In this document: positions 1 to 8,124 of the stretch, piece after piece
How positions within the stretch are numbered: the first letter of the stretch is position 1
How the letters are laid out: every line of letters starts with the position of its first letter
Origin: Ramlibacter agri
GTDB taxonomy: Bacteria; Pseudomonadota; Gammaproteobacteria; Burkholderiales; Burkholderiaceae_C
Reading direction: 5' to 3'
Length of the DNA: 64,000 bases
NCBI RefSeq assembly: GCF_012927085.1
Contig: NZ_JABBFX010000003.1
Span: forward strand, 434,001-498,000
Position numbers and translations under genes: made by a program
Notes under the pieces: model-generated
The model's input: the letters and a program-made list of their open reading frames with translations, nothing else
The model's database searches: none
What the model was told of the DNA's origin: nothing

Positions 1-203
1 TCCACCGCCCGGGTGTGGCGCAGGAACAGGCTCACGCCCACCTCCTCCTCCAGCGCCTGGATCTGGCGGCTGACGGCCGACTGCGTCAGGGCCATCTCCT
101 CGGCCGCGGCGCGGAAATTCAGGTGGCGCGCCACCGCCTCGAAGGCGCGCAGGTGGCCGGCCGAAATGGGCCGGGTGCGCAGGTGGGTTTGTGAATGCTG
201 CAT
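1..203 (-). CDS. LysR-family transcriptional regulator, N-terminal part only
   Basis: The reading frame starts at the ATG at 203 and runs off the left edge, giving 67 codons. Residues 15-65 form a typical LysR winged helix-turn-helix: HLRAFEAVARHLNFRAAAEE, then the recognition-helix signature ALTQSAVSRQIQALEEEVG and LFLRHTR. LysR proteins bind DNA as tetramers and respond to a small molecule through the C-terminal half, which lies outside the window, so the effector is unknown. The gene is divergent from the DUF2917 gene at 313, and LysR proteins often control the divergent neighbour. Family is certain; target is inference. Confidence 0.93.
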   Translation of the reverse strand, partial: MQHSQTHLRTRPISAGHLRAFEAVARHLNFRAAAEEMALTQSAVSRQIQALEEEVGVSLFLRHTRAV

Positions 204-312
204 GACGGATTGATGCGATCCCGGAATCAAAAGCTTAGCCCGATTTCATTGGACCGCCAAGCGTGCGTGCAACATCATTCAATGCCGAAACGCCATCAAC
301 CCGGAGAACGCA
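204..312. promoter_or_regulatory. divergent promoter region between the LysR gene and the DUF2917 gene
   Basis: This 109-base gap holds the promoters of both divergent genes. A GGAG (302-305) stands ahead of the ATG at 313 and can serve as its ribosome binding site. The stretch is somewhat richer in A+T than the genes beside it. I could not define a convincing -35/-10 pair or a clear LysR box, so only the general role is claimed. Confidence 0.4.
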
Positions 313-801
313 ATGAACGCGACGACCGCCCAGAACCTGCAAGCTGCTCCCGCCACGGCCCTGCCGGGCACCTGGAAGCTGGCCCGGGGCCGCGCCGTCA
401 CGCTGCGCCCGGCCAACGATGGCATCCTGCGCGTGGCCCACGGCCGCGTGTGGGCCACTTTCGAGGGCCGCCATGGCCTGACGCCGGAAGAGTCAGGCGA
501 CCATTTCCTGGAACACGGCCGCTCGCTGTTCGTGCGGGCCGGCCAGCAGGTGGTCATCGAGTCCTGGAACGCCGGCGGCTGCGCCTCCTATTTCGCCTGG
601 GACCCGGTCTTCGTGCCCGAGTCCGTGGGCACGGCGCAGCGCCGCGTGCGGCTGGCTGGCGTCGCGCAACCGCTGTCCGACCTCCGCCTCGCCTTCGGCC
701 TGGCGGGCAGCGCGTTCGTCCGGCTGCTCGTGGGGATCGCCCGCTTGGCCGCACCTGCCGCCCATAATGGCCGGCATGGCAACGCCCTCCCGGTCCGCTG
801 A
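313..801 (+). CDS. DUF2917 family protein
   Basis: This 162-residue protein matches the DUF2917 pattern: a Trp-led start (GTWKLARGRAVTLRP, about residues 19-33), LRVAHGRVWATFEG, then a Gly-rich half ending LFVRAGQQVVIESW (about 76-89). DUF2917 is a small all-beta, cupin-like domain of unknown function common in Burkholderiales. The C-terminal 60 residues are less conserved and may be a helix. There is no signal peptide or membrane segment. The 3' end overlaps the start of the gluconokinase gene by 35 bases, so the two are probably translated from one message. Family fairly sure, function unknown. Confidence 0.8.
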   Translation: MNATTAQNLQAAPATALPGTWKLARGRAVTLRPANDGILRVAHGRVWATFEGRHGLTPEESGDHFLEHGRSLFVRAGQQVVIESWNAGGCASYFAWDPVFVPESVGTAQRRVRLAGVAQPLSDLRLAFGLAGSAFVRLLVGIARLAAPAAHNGRHGNALPVR

Positions 802-1297
802 TCCACCGCACATCGTCGTCATGGGGGTGGCCGGCTGCGGCAAGTCCGTGGTCGGCGCCCAACTGGCCGCGCGGCTGAAACTGCCGCTGGTGGAAGGCGA
901 CGACTTCCATCCGGCCAGCAACATCGAGAAGATGCGCCACGGCATCCCGCTGACGGACGTCGACCGGGCTGGCTGGCTGCAGCACCTGGCTGACGAACTG
1001 CGGGCCCGGCCGGACGGCGTGGTGCTGACCTGCTCGGCGCTGAAACGCTCGTACCGCGAGACGCTGCGCGGCGCGATGCAGCCTTTGCATTTCCTGCACC
1101 TGTCGCTGACGCCGCACCAGGCGCTGGAGCGCGTCTCGTCGCGCACCGACCACTTCTATCCGCCCAGCCTGGTGGCCAGCCAGTTCGAAGCGCTGGAGGA
1201 CCCGAAGGGCGAGGCGCTGGTGCTGCAGGTGGACGCCACCGAGCACGTGGACCGCATCGTCGAGCGGGCCGTGCGCTGGCTGGCCGTTACGGCTTAG
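767..1297 (+). CDS. gntK: gluconokinase (GntK type)
   Basis: Phosphorylates D-gluconate to 6-phosphogluconate with ATP, feeding the Entner-Doudoroff and pentose phosphate routes in the cytoplasm. The 176 residues are the usual GntK length. The P-loop is VAGCGKSVVG (about residues 20-29), followed by the substrate-side signature EGDDFHPASNIEKMRHGIPLTD, VLTCSALKRSYRE, and DHFYPPSLVASQFEALEDP near the C-terminus. All are hallmarks of thermoresistant-type gluconokinase. An in-frame ATG nine bases downstream (776) is an alternative start. The gene overlaps DUF2917 upstream by 35 bases and the end of the convergent MurA-like gene by 11 bases. Confidence 0.93.
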   Translation: MAGMATPSRSADPPHIVVMGVAGCGKSVVGAQLAARLKLPLVEGDDFHPASNIEKMRHGIPLTDVDRAGWLQHLADELRARPDGVVLTCSALKRSYRETLRGAMQPLHFLHLSLTPHQALERVSSRTDHFYPPSLVASQFEALEDPKGEALVLQVDATEHVDRIVERAVRWLAVTA

Positions 1298-2600
1298 CGC
1301 AGGTCTCCACCCATTCCACCTGCGCGCCGAGGCGCGTGATGTTCTCGGCAAAGCGCGGATGGGCGCGCCGCACCGGCGCGGCATTGCGAATGACGGACTT
1401 GCCGGGGATGCTGGCGGCCACCATCAGCAGCGCGATGGCGACGCGGATGATGTAAGGGCTCTCCACCTCGGCCGGCGCCAGGGGCTTGCCGCCGAAGGTC
1501 ACGGTGCGGTGCGGGTCCGACTGGAAGGCGTGCGCGCCGAACTTGGCCAGCTCCGTCGTCCAGCACATGCCGCCGTCGTAGACCTTGTTCCAGAACATCA
1601 CGCTGCCCTCGGCCTTCACGCCCAGCGCCACGAAGATCGGCAGCAGGTCGACCGGCAGGTAAGGCCAGGGCGCGGCTTCCACCTTGGGCAGGATGTTGGG
1701 GGTGAAGGGCTCCTTGACCTTGAGCTTGCCGTCGACGACGGCGCGCGACCAGCCGTCGTCGTGCAGCACGCGGACGCCGAACTTGGCGAAGGTGCGGTCG
1801 ATCAGCGGGAACTGGTCGGGGCGCGAATTCTTGACGCGCACATCGCCGCCGGTGATGGCGCCCAGCGCGAGGAAGGTGACGACCTCGTGGAAATCCTCGG
1901 TGAAGCTGAATTCACCGCCGCCCAGTTCGCGCACGCCGTGGATGGCCAGCCGCGAGGTGCCCGCGCCTTCGATGCGCGCGCCCAGCATGGCCATGAACTG
2001 GCAGAACTCCTGGACGTGCGGCTCGCTGGCCGCGTTCATCAAGGTCGAAGTGCCATCGGCCAGTGCCGCGCAGAGCACGAAGTTCTCGGTGGTGGTGACT
2101 GAGGCGTAGTCGGTCCAGTGATGGTTGGGGCGCAGCGCGGCGCCGGCGCGCAGCAGCAGGCCGTGGCCGCCGCGTTCCACCTGCGCGCCGAAGCGCTCGA
2201 ACACTTCCACGTGCGGGTCGATCTCGCGCGCGCCCAGCGTGCAGCCTTTCACGTCGTCCTCGATGCGGGCGGCGCCGAAGCGGGCCAGCAGGCCGGGCAC
2301 CAGCATGATCGAGCTGCGCATCTCCTCGGGCAGGCGGTCCTGGACGGGGTCGAAGCGGGTGTCGCGGTGATGCAGGTCGAGGATGCCGGACTCGAAATCG
2401 ACGCTCACGCTGCTGCCCAGGCTGCGGAAGACGTCGAGGATCTTGCGGACATCGGTGATGTCGGGGACGCCGCGCAGCCGCACCGGCTCGCGGGTGAGCA
2501 GGGTGGCGCACAGGACGGGCAGCACGGCGTTCTTGTTGGCGGAGGGTGTGACGCGGCCCTTCAGGGGCGCGCCGCCGTGGACGATGAGATGCGAAGACAT
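1287..2600 (-). CDS. UDP-N-acetylglucosamine 1-carboxyvinyltransferase-like enzyme (MurA paralogue)
   Basis: An enolpyruvyl transferase of the EPSP synthase/MurA family, 437 residues from the ATG at 2600 (or 440 from the ATG at 2609; neither has a strong ribosome binding site). The active-site Lys-Asn pair is in PSANKNAVLPVL, where classical MurA has SGAKNA. The catalytic cysteine loop is DDVKGCTLGAREIDPH with Cys and Arg retained. MRSSIMLVPGLLARFG is the substrate-binding segment. MurA transfers enolpyruvate from PEP to UDP-GlcNAc, the first step of peptidoglycan synthesis. The deviating N-terminal motif and isolated location, away from cell-wall or histidine genes, suggest a second MurA-like copy rather than the main one. 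Its real substrate is open. Confidence 0.85.
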   Translation of the reverse strand: MSSHLIVHGGAPLKGRVTPSANKNAVLPVLCATLLTREPVRLRGVPDITDVRKILDVFRSLGSSVSVDFESGILDLHHRDTRFDPVQDRLPEEMRSSIMLVPGLLARFGAARIEDDVKGCTLGAREIDPHVEVFERFGAQVERGGHGLLLRAGAALRPNHHWTDYASVTTTENFVLCAALADGTSTLMNAASEPHVQEFCQFMAMLGARIEGAGTSRLAIHGVRELGGGEFSFTEDFHEVVTFLALGAITGGDVRVKNSRPDQFPLIDRTFAKFGVRVLHDDGWSRAVVDGKLKVKEPFTPNILPKVEAAPWPYLPVDLLPIFVALGVKAEGSVMFWNKVYDGGMCWTTELAKFGAHAFQSDPHRTVTFGGKPLAPAEVESPYIIRVAIALLMVAASIPGKSVIRNAAPVRRAHPRFAENITRLGAQVEWVETCAKP

Positions 2601-2733
2601 GGCGGCCATCTTGCGAGCCGGCCCGCGCGAACGCCAGGGAGAGTGTCTTCCGGGCCCGGAAGAAAAACTCCGCGCATTCAACAATGCGTAACGCGTTTCG
2701 AATAGGTAAAATCGCAAGCTTCCTGCAGGAGAC

Positions 2734-3726
2734 ATGATGAGCAAAGCCTTCGCGAGCCAGGCCGACCTGGCCGACAAGAAGATCACCTTCGAACAGCTTT
2801 CCGCCCACTGCTGGGCCTATACCGCGGAAGGCGACCCCAATTCCGGCGTCATCATCGGCGACAAGTACGTGCTGGTGAGCGATGCCACCGCCACGCCTTC
2901 GCTGGCGCGCGACCTGATCAAGCGCATCCGCGCCGTCACCGACAAGCCGATCAAGTACGTGCTGCTGACCCACTACCACGCGGTGCGCGTGCTGGGCGCG
3001 AGCGCTTTCGTGGCCGAAGGCGCCACCGAAGTGATCGCCAGCCAGGGCACCTACGAGCTGATCGGCGAACGTGGCGCCGAGGACATGCAGTCCGAGATGG
3101 ACCGCTTCCCGCGCCTGTTCCGCGGTTCCGAGGAGATTCCCGGCCTGACCTGGCCGACGCTCGTCATCGGCGGCGGCGTGCCCGGCAAGGGCGAAGTGCC
3201 CGGCCGCCTGGTGGTGGACCTGGGCGGCGTGCGCGTGCAGATCTGGTCGCCCGGCAACGGCCATACCCGCGGCGACACGGTGGCGTGGGTCGAGGAAGAA
3301 GGCGTGCTGTTCTCCGGCGACCTGGTCGAATACAACGCCGGCGTCTACACCGGCGACGCCCACCTGCAGGAATGGCCGGCGACGCTGGAAGCGCTGAAGG
3401 GCCTGAAGGCCAAGGCGCTGGTGCCGGGCCGCGGCGAGGCGCTGAAGGGCGAAGCCGAAGTGGCCGAAGGCATCGCCTACACCCAGCGCTGGGTGGAGAC
3501 CCTGTTCGGCTGCGCCCGCGAAGCTGCGGCGCAGGACATGGACCTGAAGCAGGCCATGGCGCACACCCGCAAGTCCATGGACCCGATCTTCGGCCATGTG
3601 TTCATCTACGAGCACTGCCTGCCCTTCGACGTGAGCCGGGCCTACGACGAGGCCAAGGGTGTGAAAGTGCCGCGGGTGTGGACGGCGGAGCGCGACAAGG
3701 AGATGTGGGCGGCGCTGCAGGCGTAG
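2734..3726 (+). CDS. metallo-beta-lactamase-fold protein with altered metal motif
   Basis: 330 residues with the MBL fold. The usual HxHxDH motif reads THYHAVRVLGA (about residues 79-89): both first histidines are kept, but the Asp and the following His that hold the second metal are Val and Arg. Later motifs are present: GNGHTRGDTVAW (third His) and FSGDLVEYNAG (bridging Asp). It may therefore bind one metal or act differently from typical hydrolases. The start is the first of two adjacent ATGs, after an AGGAG at 2727-2731. There is no signal peptide. It is divergent from the MurA-like gene. Fold is certain; substrate cannot be told. Confidence 0.87.
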   Translation: MMSKAFASQADLADKKITFEQLSAHCWAYTAEGDPNSGVIIGDKYVLVSDATATPSLARDLIKRIRAVTDKPIKYVLLTHYHAVRVLGASAFVAEGATEVIASQGTYELIGERGAEDMQSEMDRFPRLFRGSEEIPGLTWPTLVIGGGVPGKGEVPGRLVVDLGGVRVQIWSPGNGHTRGDTVAWVEEEGVLFSGDLVEYNAGVYTGDAHLQEWPATLEALKGLKAKALVPGRGEALKGEAEVAEGIAYTQRWVETLFGCAREAAAQDMDLKQAMAHTRKSMDPIFGHVFIYEHCLPFDVSRAYDEAKGVKVPRVWTAERDKEMWAALQA

Positions 3727-3748
3727 GCGCCCACTGACACGACCGGCA

Positions 3749-3773
3749 CCAGGCAACCGACAGCGTTGCCTGG
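3749..3773 (+). terminator. likely transcription terminator hairpin after the MBL-fold gene
   Basis: A perfect 9-base inverted repeat (CCAGGCAAC / GTTGCCTGG) with a 7-base loop lies 22 bases after the stop codon of the MBL-fold gene. It is followed by a pyrimidine-rich run (CCCGTCTTCCT) rather than a pure T tract. Position and shape fit an intrinsic terminator. Confidence 0.6.
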
Positions 3774-3812
3774 CCCGTCTTCCTAAGCTGGGCCGGCATC
3801 CAAGGAGCCCCC

Positions 3813-4115
3813 ATGCCCAACGAAGAGAAGCCGGTCCCGCGCATCCTGCAGCAGCAGCCGGCGCGCGAGAGCGACCCGCAGCAGCAGCAATCCGGCGCGA
3901 CCGACTTCCAGTCGCATGCCCAGCAGGGCAGCGAAGTCGAGGGCGAAGGCAGCTACTCCGCCACGCGCAACTACCAGAAGAACGTCCAGGACTACCTGGA
4001 CAAGGCGGACGTGCAGGCCGACGCCGAGAAGGCGAAGCCGCGCTCGGAGTCCGAAGCGCGCGAGTTGGATGAAGCCGAACGCGAAGGCCGCTCGCATTCG
4101 AAGGGGGAACGCTAG
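3813..4115 (+). CDS. small hydrophilic protein of unknown function
   Basis: 100 residues, extremely polar: Gln-rich at the start (ILQQQPAR, DPQQQQSG), Glu/Lys/Arg-rich helix-forming second half (ADAEKAKPRSESEARELDEA), no hydrophobic core, no cysteines, no signal peptide. An AAGGAG lies just before the ATG. Codon use is typical of real genes here, and such short charged proteins occur in Burkholderiales, often stress-related. I do not recognise a named family. It is probably intrinsically disordered. Confidence 0.7.
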   Translation: MPNEEKPVPRILQQQPARESDPQQQQSGATDFQSHAQQGSEVEGEGSYSATRNYQKNVQDYLDKADVQADAEKAKPRSESEARELDEAEREGRSHSKGER

Positions 4116-4144
4116 CGCCTCGAACGCTGGCTCGCGCTACGCGT

Positions 4145-5314
4145 CTACGTAGGGTGCGCAGCTCGCTGCGCACCGCGCACGGTGCCGGCCTTCCCCGCAG
4201 CCACCAGCGTCGCAACCGCCAACACCGTCAACACCCCTGCAAACGCCGGCAACCCACCCGCCTGCAACGCCACCCCGCTCACCAGCGGCCCCAAGGTGCC
4301 GCCCCACGTGTACCCGGTGATCACCGCGGCCGCGCCGCCCGCGGTGGCGCGCCCGGCATACGCGTGCGCCACCTGCACGATCGCCACCGTGTAAAGCGCC
4401 CCACCCGCGCCGCCAAAAACCAGGCCGCAAGCCCATAGCAGCCAATGCGCGCTGCCGGCAAAGCCGACGGCGACGCTCGCCAGCGCAAGCGCCACCGCCG
4501 CGCCCCCGAACACGCGCCGCACCGGCATGTGGTCCGCCGACCAGCCCGCTGGGTACTGCACCAGGAAACTGCCGACGCCGATCGCCCCTGCCACGGTGGC
4601 CGCGCTGCGCAGGTCGAGCCCCAGCGATGAGGCATGTGCCGCTTCGATGGCGCTCAGCCCTGCTTCGAACACGCCGCCGGCAAAGGCCAGCGCCGTCAGC
4701 CAGGGCACGGCGCGCAGCGCTTCCCAGGCGCTGGCGTGGGCCTGGGCCGCGGGTGGCGTCGACTTGCTGCGCACCAGCAGCGCGATCACCAGGCAGACGG
4801 CCACGGCGGCCGCGGCCAGCCACAGCGCCGCGCGCGCCTGCAGGCGCAGCAGCACCGGCAGGAAAGGACCGAGCGCCAGCGCCGCGCCCAGCGCGGTCTG
4901 GTACAGGCCCATGACGCGGCCGCGCATCTTCGGCGGCGCCTCCTGCGCGAGCAGCGCCTCGGTGGCGTTCCACAGCAAGGCGGCGCCGATCCCCACCAGC
5001 ACTTCGGCGGCGCTCCAGGCCGCCAGGCTGTCACCGAGCGCATAGCCCACGACACCTACCAGCTCCAGCGCGGCGCCGGTGCGGTAGGTGCGCACCACGC
5101 CCAGCCGGCCGATCACGCGTGGTACCACCGGGATCAGCACGCCGATCAGCAGGAAGGCCAGCATGGAAAAGGCGCCGATGACGGTGGTGCCGTAGCCGCG
5201 CTGCTGCAACAGCACGGCGAGCACCGGGCTCACCATGGCGAAGGACATCACCGTGAGCGTCGTGGCGGTGCCCAGGCGCCAGACCAGGCCCAGGCCCGCG
5301 CGTTCCGGCGTCAA
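4145..5314 (-). CDS. MFS transporter
   Basis: 389 residues, very hydrophobic, with about 12 predicted membrane helices in two halves. The loop between helices 2 and 3 has the degenerate MFS signature (PRVIGRLGVVRTYRTG), and KMRGRVMGLYQTALG lies in the loop after helix 4. The substrate is unknown; the layout resembles drug or sugar efflux carriers. The most upstream start is a TTG at 5314, overlapping the stop of the lipoprotein gene (TTGA). The first ATG (MSFAMVSP) would cut into membrane helix 1, so TTG is preferred. Co-transcribed with the lipoprotein gene. Confidence 0.88.
   Translation of the reverse strand: MTPERAGLGLVWRLGTATTLTVMSFAMVSPVLAVLLQQRGYGTTVIGAFSMLAFLLIGVLIPVVPRVIGRLGVVRTYRTGAALELVGVVGYALGDSLAAWSAAEVLVGIGAALLWNATEALLAQEAPPKMRGRVMGLYQTALGAALALGPFLPVLLRLQARAALWLAAAAVAVCLVIALLVRSKSTPPAAQAHASAWEALRAVPWLTALAFAGGVFEAGLSAIEAAHASSLGLDLRSAATVAGAIGVGSFLVQYPAGWSADHMPVRRVFGGAAVALALASVAVGFAGSAHWLLWACGLVFGGAGGALYTVAIVQVAHAYAGRATAGGAAAVITGYTWGGTLGPLVSGVALQAGGLPAFAGVLTVLAVATLVAAGKAGTVRGAQRAAHPT
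4153..4174. repeat. GGTGCGCAG-CTCG-CTGCGCACC hairpin element
   Basis: A perfect 9-base inverted repeat with a 4-base loop inside the last codons of the MFS gene. It sits between two convergent genes (the small hydrophilic protein on + and the MFS carrier on -). It may act as a bidirectional terminator. It also resembles the short GTAGGGTGCGC...GCGCACC elements I recall as dispersed in related genomes, which would have to be checked in the whole genome. Confidence 0.5.
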
Positions 5315-6189
5315 GAAGCCTGCCCCGCAAGCTCGCGCAGGTCGCGCTCGTAGCCGCGCAGCCGGCGCACCGCTTCCTGCCGCTGCGCAGTCGTCGTGCT
5401 CTCCTGCACCGCGCTGAAGGTGCGGCAGCCTTCCTGCAGCAGCTGGTCCTGCCAGGCGCGGTAGGCGAGGTCCGGCGAATGCTGGACGCGATCGAGGTAG
5501 CCGCGCAGCGCCGTGCGTGCGGCGTCCGGCGTCGTGCCCGGCTCCTGCATGCGGCGCAAGGTCTGCAGCAGGTCCTGCTGGCGCCGCTTGCGCTCGGCCA
5601 GCACCCGCTGCGGGTCGTAGATGGACTGCGCGATGCCCTGGCGCAGCACCGCGCGCTGCGGAGCGTCCAGCGAGCCGTAGATCATCTCCAGCTTGTCCAG
5701 CATCTGCTCATAGCGCTTCTCGCGCACCTCCTCGGGGCCGGGCTGGATCCACTCGCGGGTGAACTTCTCGTTGTTGCCGCGGTACTTGCGCTCGATGTGC
5801 CGCAGCTGCGCCGGGCCGAGCGATGCCGCGAGCTTGAGGATGGCCGGCTCCGCGTGCTCGGCGGCGAAGCCCAGGCGGGACTGCACCTCGGTCACGACGC
5901 CGCAGGCCTGCTGCGGGCTGATGCTGGCCGGCGCCAGCTGCTGCATGCGCACCAGCAGGTCGGCGAATTTCGGCACCTCTTCGCGCCGGTGCCAGGCGTG
6001 CAGGCTGGCGAGTTCCTGCTTGGCGGCCGGGGCCTGCTGCTCGTTGAAGTCGATGTAGCTGTCGAGCCACCAGTAGGAGACGTCGGTCAGCGTGTTGTAG
6101 CCGAGCTTGATCGCGCTGCAGGCGGCCAGCGCCAGACCGATGGCCAGCACAAGGATAATCCGGGGCAGACGCAAACCGATCAATCTCAT
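5311..6189 (-). CDS. DUF6279 family lipoprotein
   Basis: 292 residues starting MRLIGLRLPRIILVLAIG, a positively charged then hydrophobic signal peptide ending in a clear lipobox (LAAC, cysteine at about residue 24), so an outer- or inner-membrane lipoprotein. The mature part is helical and charged, beginning SAIKLGYNTLTDVSYWWLD, which is typical of the DUF6279 family. Function unknown. It is divergent from glmU (18-base gap) and its stop overlaps the TTG start of the MFS gene, so the two form an operon. The ATG at 6189 was chosen because it gives the intact signal peptide. Confidence 0.88.
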   Translation of the reverse strand: MRLIGLRLPRIILVLAIGLALAACSAIKLGYNTLTDVSYWWLDSYIDFNEQQAPAAKQELASLHAWHRREEVPKFADLLVRMQQLAPASISPQQACGVVTEVQSRLGFAAEHAEPAILKLAASLGPAQLRHIERKYRGNNEKFTREWIQPGPEEVREKRYEQMLDKLEMIYGSLDAPQRAVLRQGIAQSIYDPQRVLAERKRRQQDLLQTLRRMQEPGTTPDAARTALRGYLDRVQHSPDLAYRAWQDQLLQEGCRTFSAVQESTTTAQRQEAVRRLRGYERDLRELAGQAS

Positions 6190-6207
6190 GGGCAGGAAGG
6201 TACACGA

Positions 6208-7593
6208 ATGATGGCAGTCGATGTGGTGGTGATGGCCGCGGGTAAGGGGACGCGGATGAAAAGCCGCATCCCGAAGGTGCTGCATCGCGTCGGCGGCCGC
6301 CCGATGATCGAGCACGTGATCGCCACGGCGCAGGCCCTGGGCGCGCGCCGCACCATCGTCATCACCGGCCATGGCGCCGAGGAGGTGGAAGGCTTCCTGC
6401 GCGCTTCGGCCCAGGGCGCCGCACCCGCCTTCGTGCGCCAGGAACCCCAGCTGGGCACCGGCCACGCCGTGCAGCAGGTGGTGCCGGTGCTGCCCGATGA
6501 CGGCATCGCGCTGATCCTGAACGGCGACGTGCCCCTGATCCGCCCGCAGACCCTGCAGGCCCTGGTGGAAAAGTGCGGCGGCCAGCGCCTGGCGCTGCTG
6601 ACGGTGGACATGGCCGACCCCACCGGCTACGGCCGCATCGTGCGCAGCGGCGACGCCGTGCAGGCGATCGTGGAGCACAAGGACGCCACCCACGCCCAGC
6701 GCGACATCCGCGAGGTCTACACCGGCTTCATGGCCGTGCCCGAGCGCAAGCTGAAGGACTGGCTGGCGCGGCTGAAGAACGACAACGCCCAAGGCGAGTA
6801 CTACCTGACGGACATCGTGGCCTTCGCCGTCGCCGACGGCTGCGAAGTGGTGGCTGCCAAGGCCGGCGAACAGGTGGAGGTGGATGGCGTGAACAGCCCG
6901 CTGCAACTGGCCGACCTGGAACGCGCCTTCCAGCTGCGGCAGGCCCGTGCCTTGATGGAGCAGGGCGTGCGCCTGGCCGACCCGGCGCGCTTCGACCTGC
7001 GCGGCGAGCTGCAATGCGCCCAGGACGTGGAGATCGACGTCAACTGCGTGTTCGAAGGCAAGGTGTCGCTGGGCGACGGCGTGCGCATCGGCCCCAACTG
7101 CGTGATCGCCAATGCCAGCATCGCCGCCGGCGCCGTGATCCACGCCTTCACGCACATCGACGGCGAGAAGCTGGGCGTGCAGGTGGGCGAGGGCGCGCTG
7201 GTCGGCCCGTTCGCGCGGCTGCGCCCCGGCGCCAAGCTGGGCGCGGAAGTGCACATCGGCAACTTCGTCGAGGTGAAGAACTCCACGATGGCCAAGGGCG
7301 CCAAGGCCAACCACCTGGCTTACCTGGGCGATGCGCAGGTCGGCGAACGCGTGAACTACGGCGCGGGCAGCATCACGGCCAACTACGACGGCGCCAACAA
7401 GCACAAGACCATCATCGAGGCGGACGTGCACGTGGGCAGCAACTGCGTGCTCGTGGCCCCGGTGACCATTGCCGCGGGCGGCACGGTCGGCGCAGGCTCG
7501 GTGGTGAACAAGGACACGAAGACCGGCGCGCTGACGGTGGCGCGGGCGAAGCAGGCGAGCATCGAGGGGTGGAACCGGCCGAAGAAAAAATAG
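6208..7593 (+). CDS. glmU: bifunctional GlmU: N-acetylglucosamine-1-phosphate uridyltransferase / glucosamine-1-phosphate acetyltransferase
   Basis: 461 residues, normal length. It makes UDP-GlcNAc, the precursor for peptidoglycan and lipopolysaccharide, in two steps. The N-terminal pyrophosphorylase has the nucleotide signature MAAGKGTRMKSRIPKVLH (residues 9-26), then GTGHAVQQ, LNGDVPLI and the EHKDAT region. The C-terminal acetyltransferase is a left-handed beta-helix of hexapeptide repeats, with RPGAKLG, HIGNFVEVKNS and NYGAGSITANYDG. AGGAAGG at 6194-6200 gives the ribosome binding site. MM at the start leaves 6211 as an alternative. It is near glmS, which makes the glucosamine-6-phosphate that feeds this pathway. 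Confidence 0.98.
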   Translation: MMAVDVVVMAAGKGTRMKSRIPKVLHRVGGRPMIEHVIATAQALGARRTIVITGHGAEEVEGFLRASAQGAAPAFVRQEPQLGTGHAVQQVVPVLPDDGIALILNGDVPLIRPQTLQALVEKCGGQRLALLTVDMADPTGYGRIVRSGDAVQAIVEHKDATHAQRDIREVYTGFMAVPERKLKDWLARLKNDNAQGEYYLTDIVAFAVADGCEVVAAKAGEQVEVDGVNSPLQLADLERAFQLRQARALMEQGVRLADPARFDLRGELQCAQDVEIDVNCVFEGKVSLGDGVRIGPNCVIANASIAAGAVIHAFTHIDGEKLGVQVGEGALVGPFARLRPGAKLGAEVHIGNFVEVKNSTMAKGAKANHLAYLGDAQVGERVNYGAGSITANYDGANKHKTIIEADVHVGSNCVLVAPVTIAAGGTVGAGSVVNKDTKTGALTVARAKQASIEGWNRPKKK

Positions 7594-7596
7594 GCG

Positions 7597-8097
7597 TTAC
7601 TTGCGGGGCAGGCCGACCCTCGGCCTGAACTTTGCCCGCTTCACGCTGAAGAACGCCTTCACGTTCCGCACGTTCGCGTCGCTGGTGAACAGCCTCTGCG
7701 CCAGCGCCAGGTAGTCCTGCATGTCCCGGGCGTGCACCACCAGCACGAAGTCCGGCCCAGGCGAGACGCGGTAGCACTGCTGCACCGCGTCGTCCTCGAT
7801 CACGCGCCGCTCGAAGGCCTCCTGCTCCTCGTTGCCCTGCCGGTCCAGCGAGACCTCCACCACCGCCTCCAGCCCTTGCCCCAAGGTGCGGGCCAGCAGC
7901 TCGGGGCTGAGGATGGCGATCTCGCGCTCGATCAGCCCGGCGTCGCGCAGCCGCTTGACCCGCCGCAGGCAGGTGGGTGGCGACAGGTGCACCCGCGCCG
8001 CCAGTTCCTGGTTGGTCAGGGAGCTGTCCGCCTGCAGCTGGTCCAGCAGCGCCAGGTCGGTCGCATCCAGCTCCAATGATTTCAATTCTTCCGGCAT
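7597..8097 (-). CDS. Lrp/AsnC family transcriptional regulator
   Basis: 166 residues. The N-terminal helix-turn-helix (about residues 13-60) includes LLDQLQADSSLTNQELAARV and the Lrp signature LSPPTCLRRVKRLRDAGLIE. The C-terminal RAM ligand domain has VQQCYRVSPGPDFVLVVHA and DYLALAQRLFT. Family members bind amino acids and form octamers. The C-terminus is basic (KRAKFRPRVG). The gene is divergent from glmS and convergent with glmU, separated from glmU by 3 bases. It may autoregulate and act on the glmS promoter, which is inference from position only. Confidence 0.94.
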   Translation of the reverse strand: MPEELKSLELDATDLALLDQLQADSSLTNQELAARVHLSPPTCLRRVKRLRDAGLIEREIAILSPELLARTLGQGLEAVVEVSLDRQGNEEQEAFERRVIEDDAVQQCYRVSPGPDFVLVVHARDMQDYLALAQRLFTSDANVRNVKAFFSVKRAKFRPRVGLPRK

Positions 8098-8124
8098 TGA
8101 GAAATCTTATTTCGTCACTATATT
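8097..8124 (+). promoter_or_regulatory. sigma-70 type promoter for glmS
   Basis: TTGAGA (8097-8102), a 16-base spacer and TATATT (8119-8124), each matching the consensus at five of six positions. The region up to 8223 is the most A+T-rich stretch nearby. It predicts a leader of about 90 bases before the glmS ATG. Just downstream lie two small inverted repeats: TATTG-TTGAG-CAATA (about 8121-8135) and TTTCC-AAATACA-GGAAA (about 8138-8154). They could be operator half-sites, possibly for the divergent Lrp-type regulator. Confidence 0.6.

Noticed and set aside
1912..4215. A 767-codon minus-strand frame crossing the MurA-like gene and the MBL-fold gene
   Set aside because: It is antisense to the MBL gene and out of frame in murA; there are no motifs.
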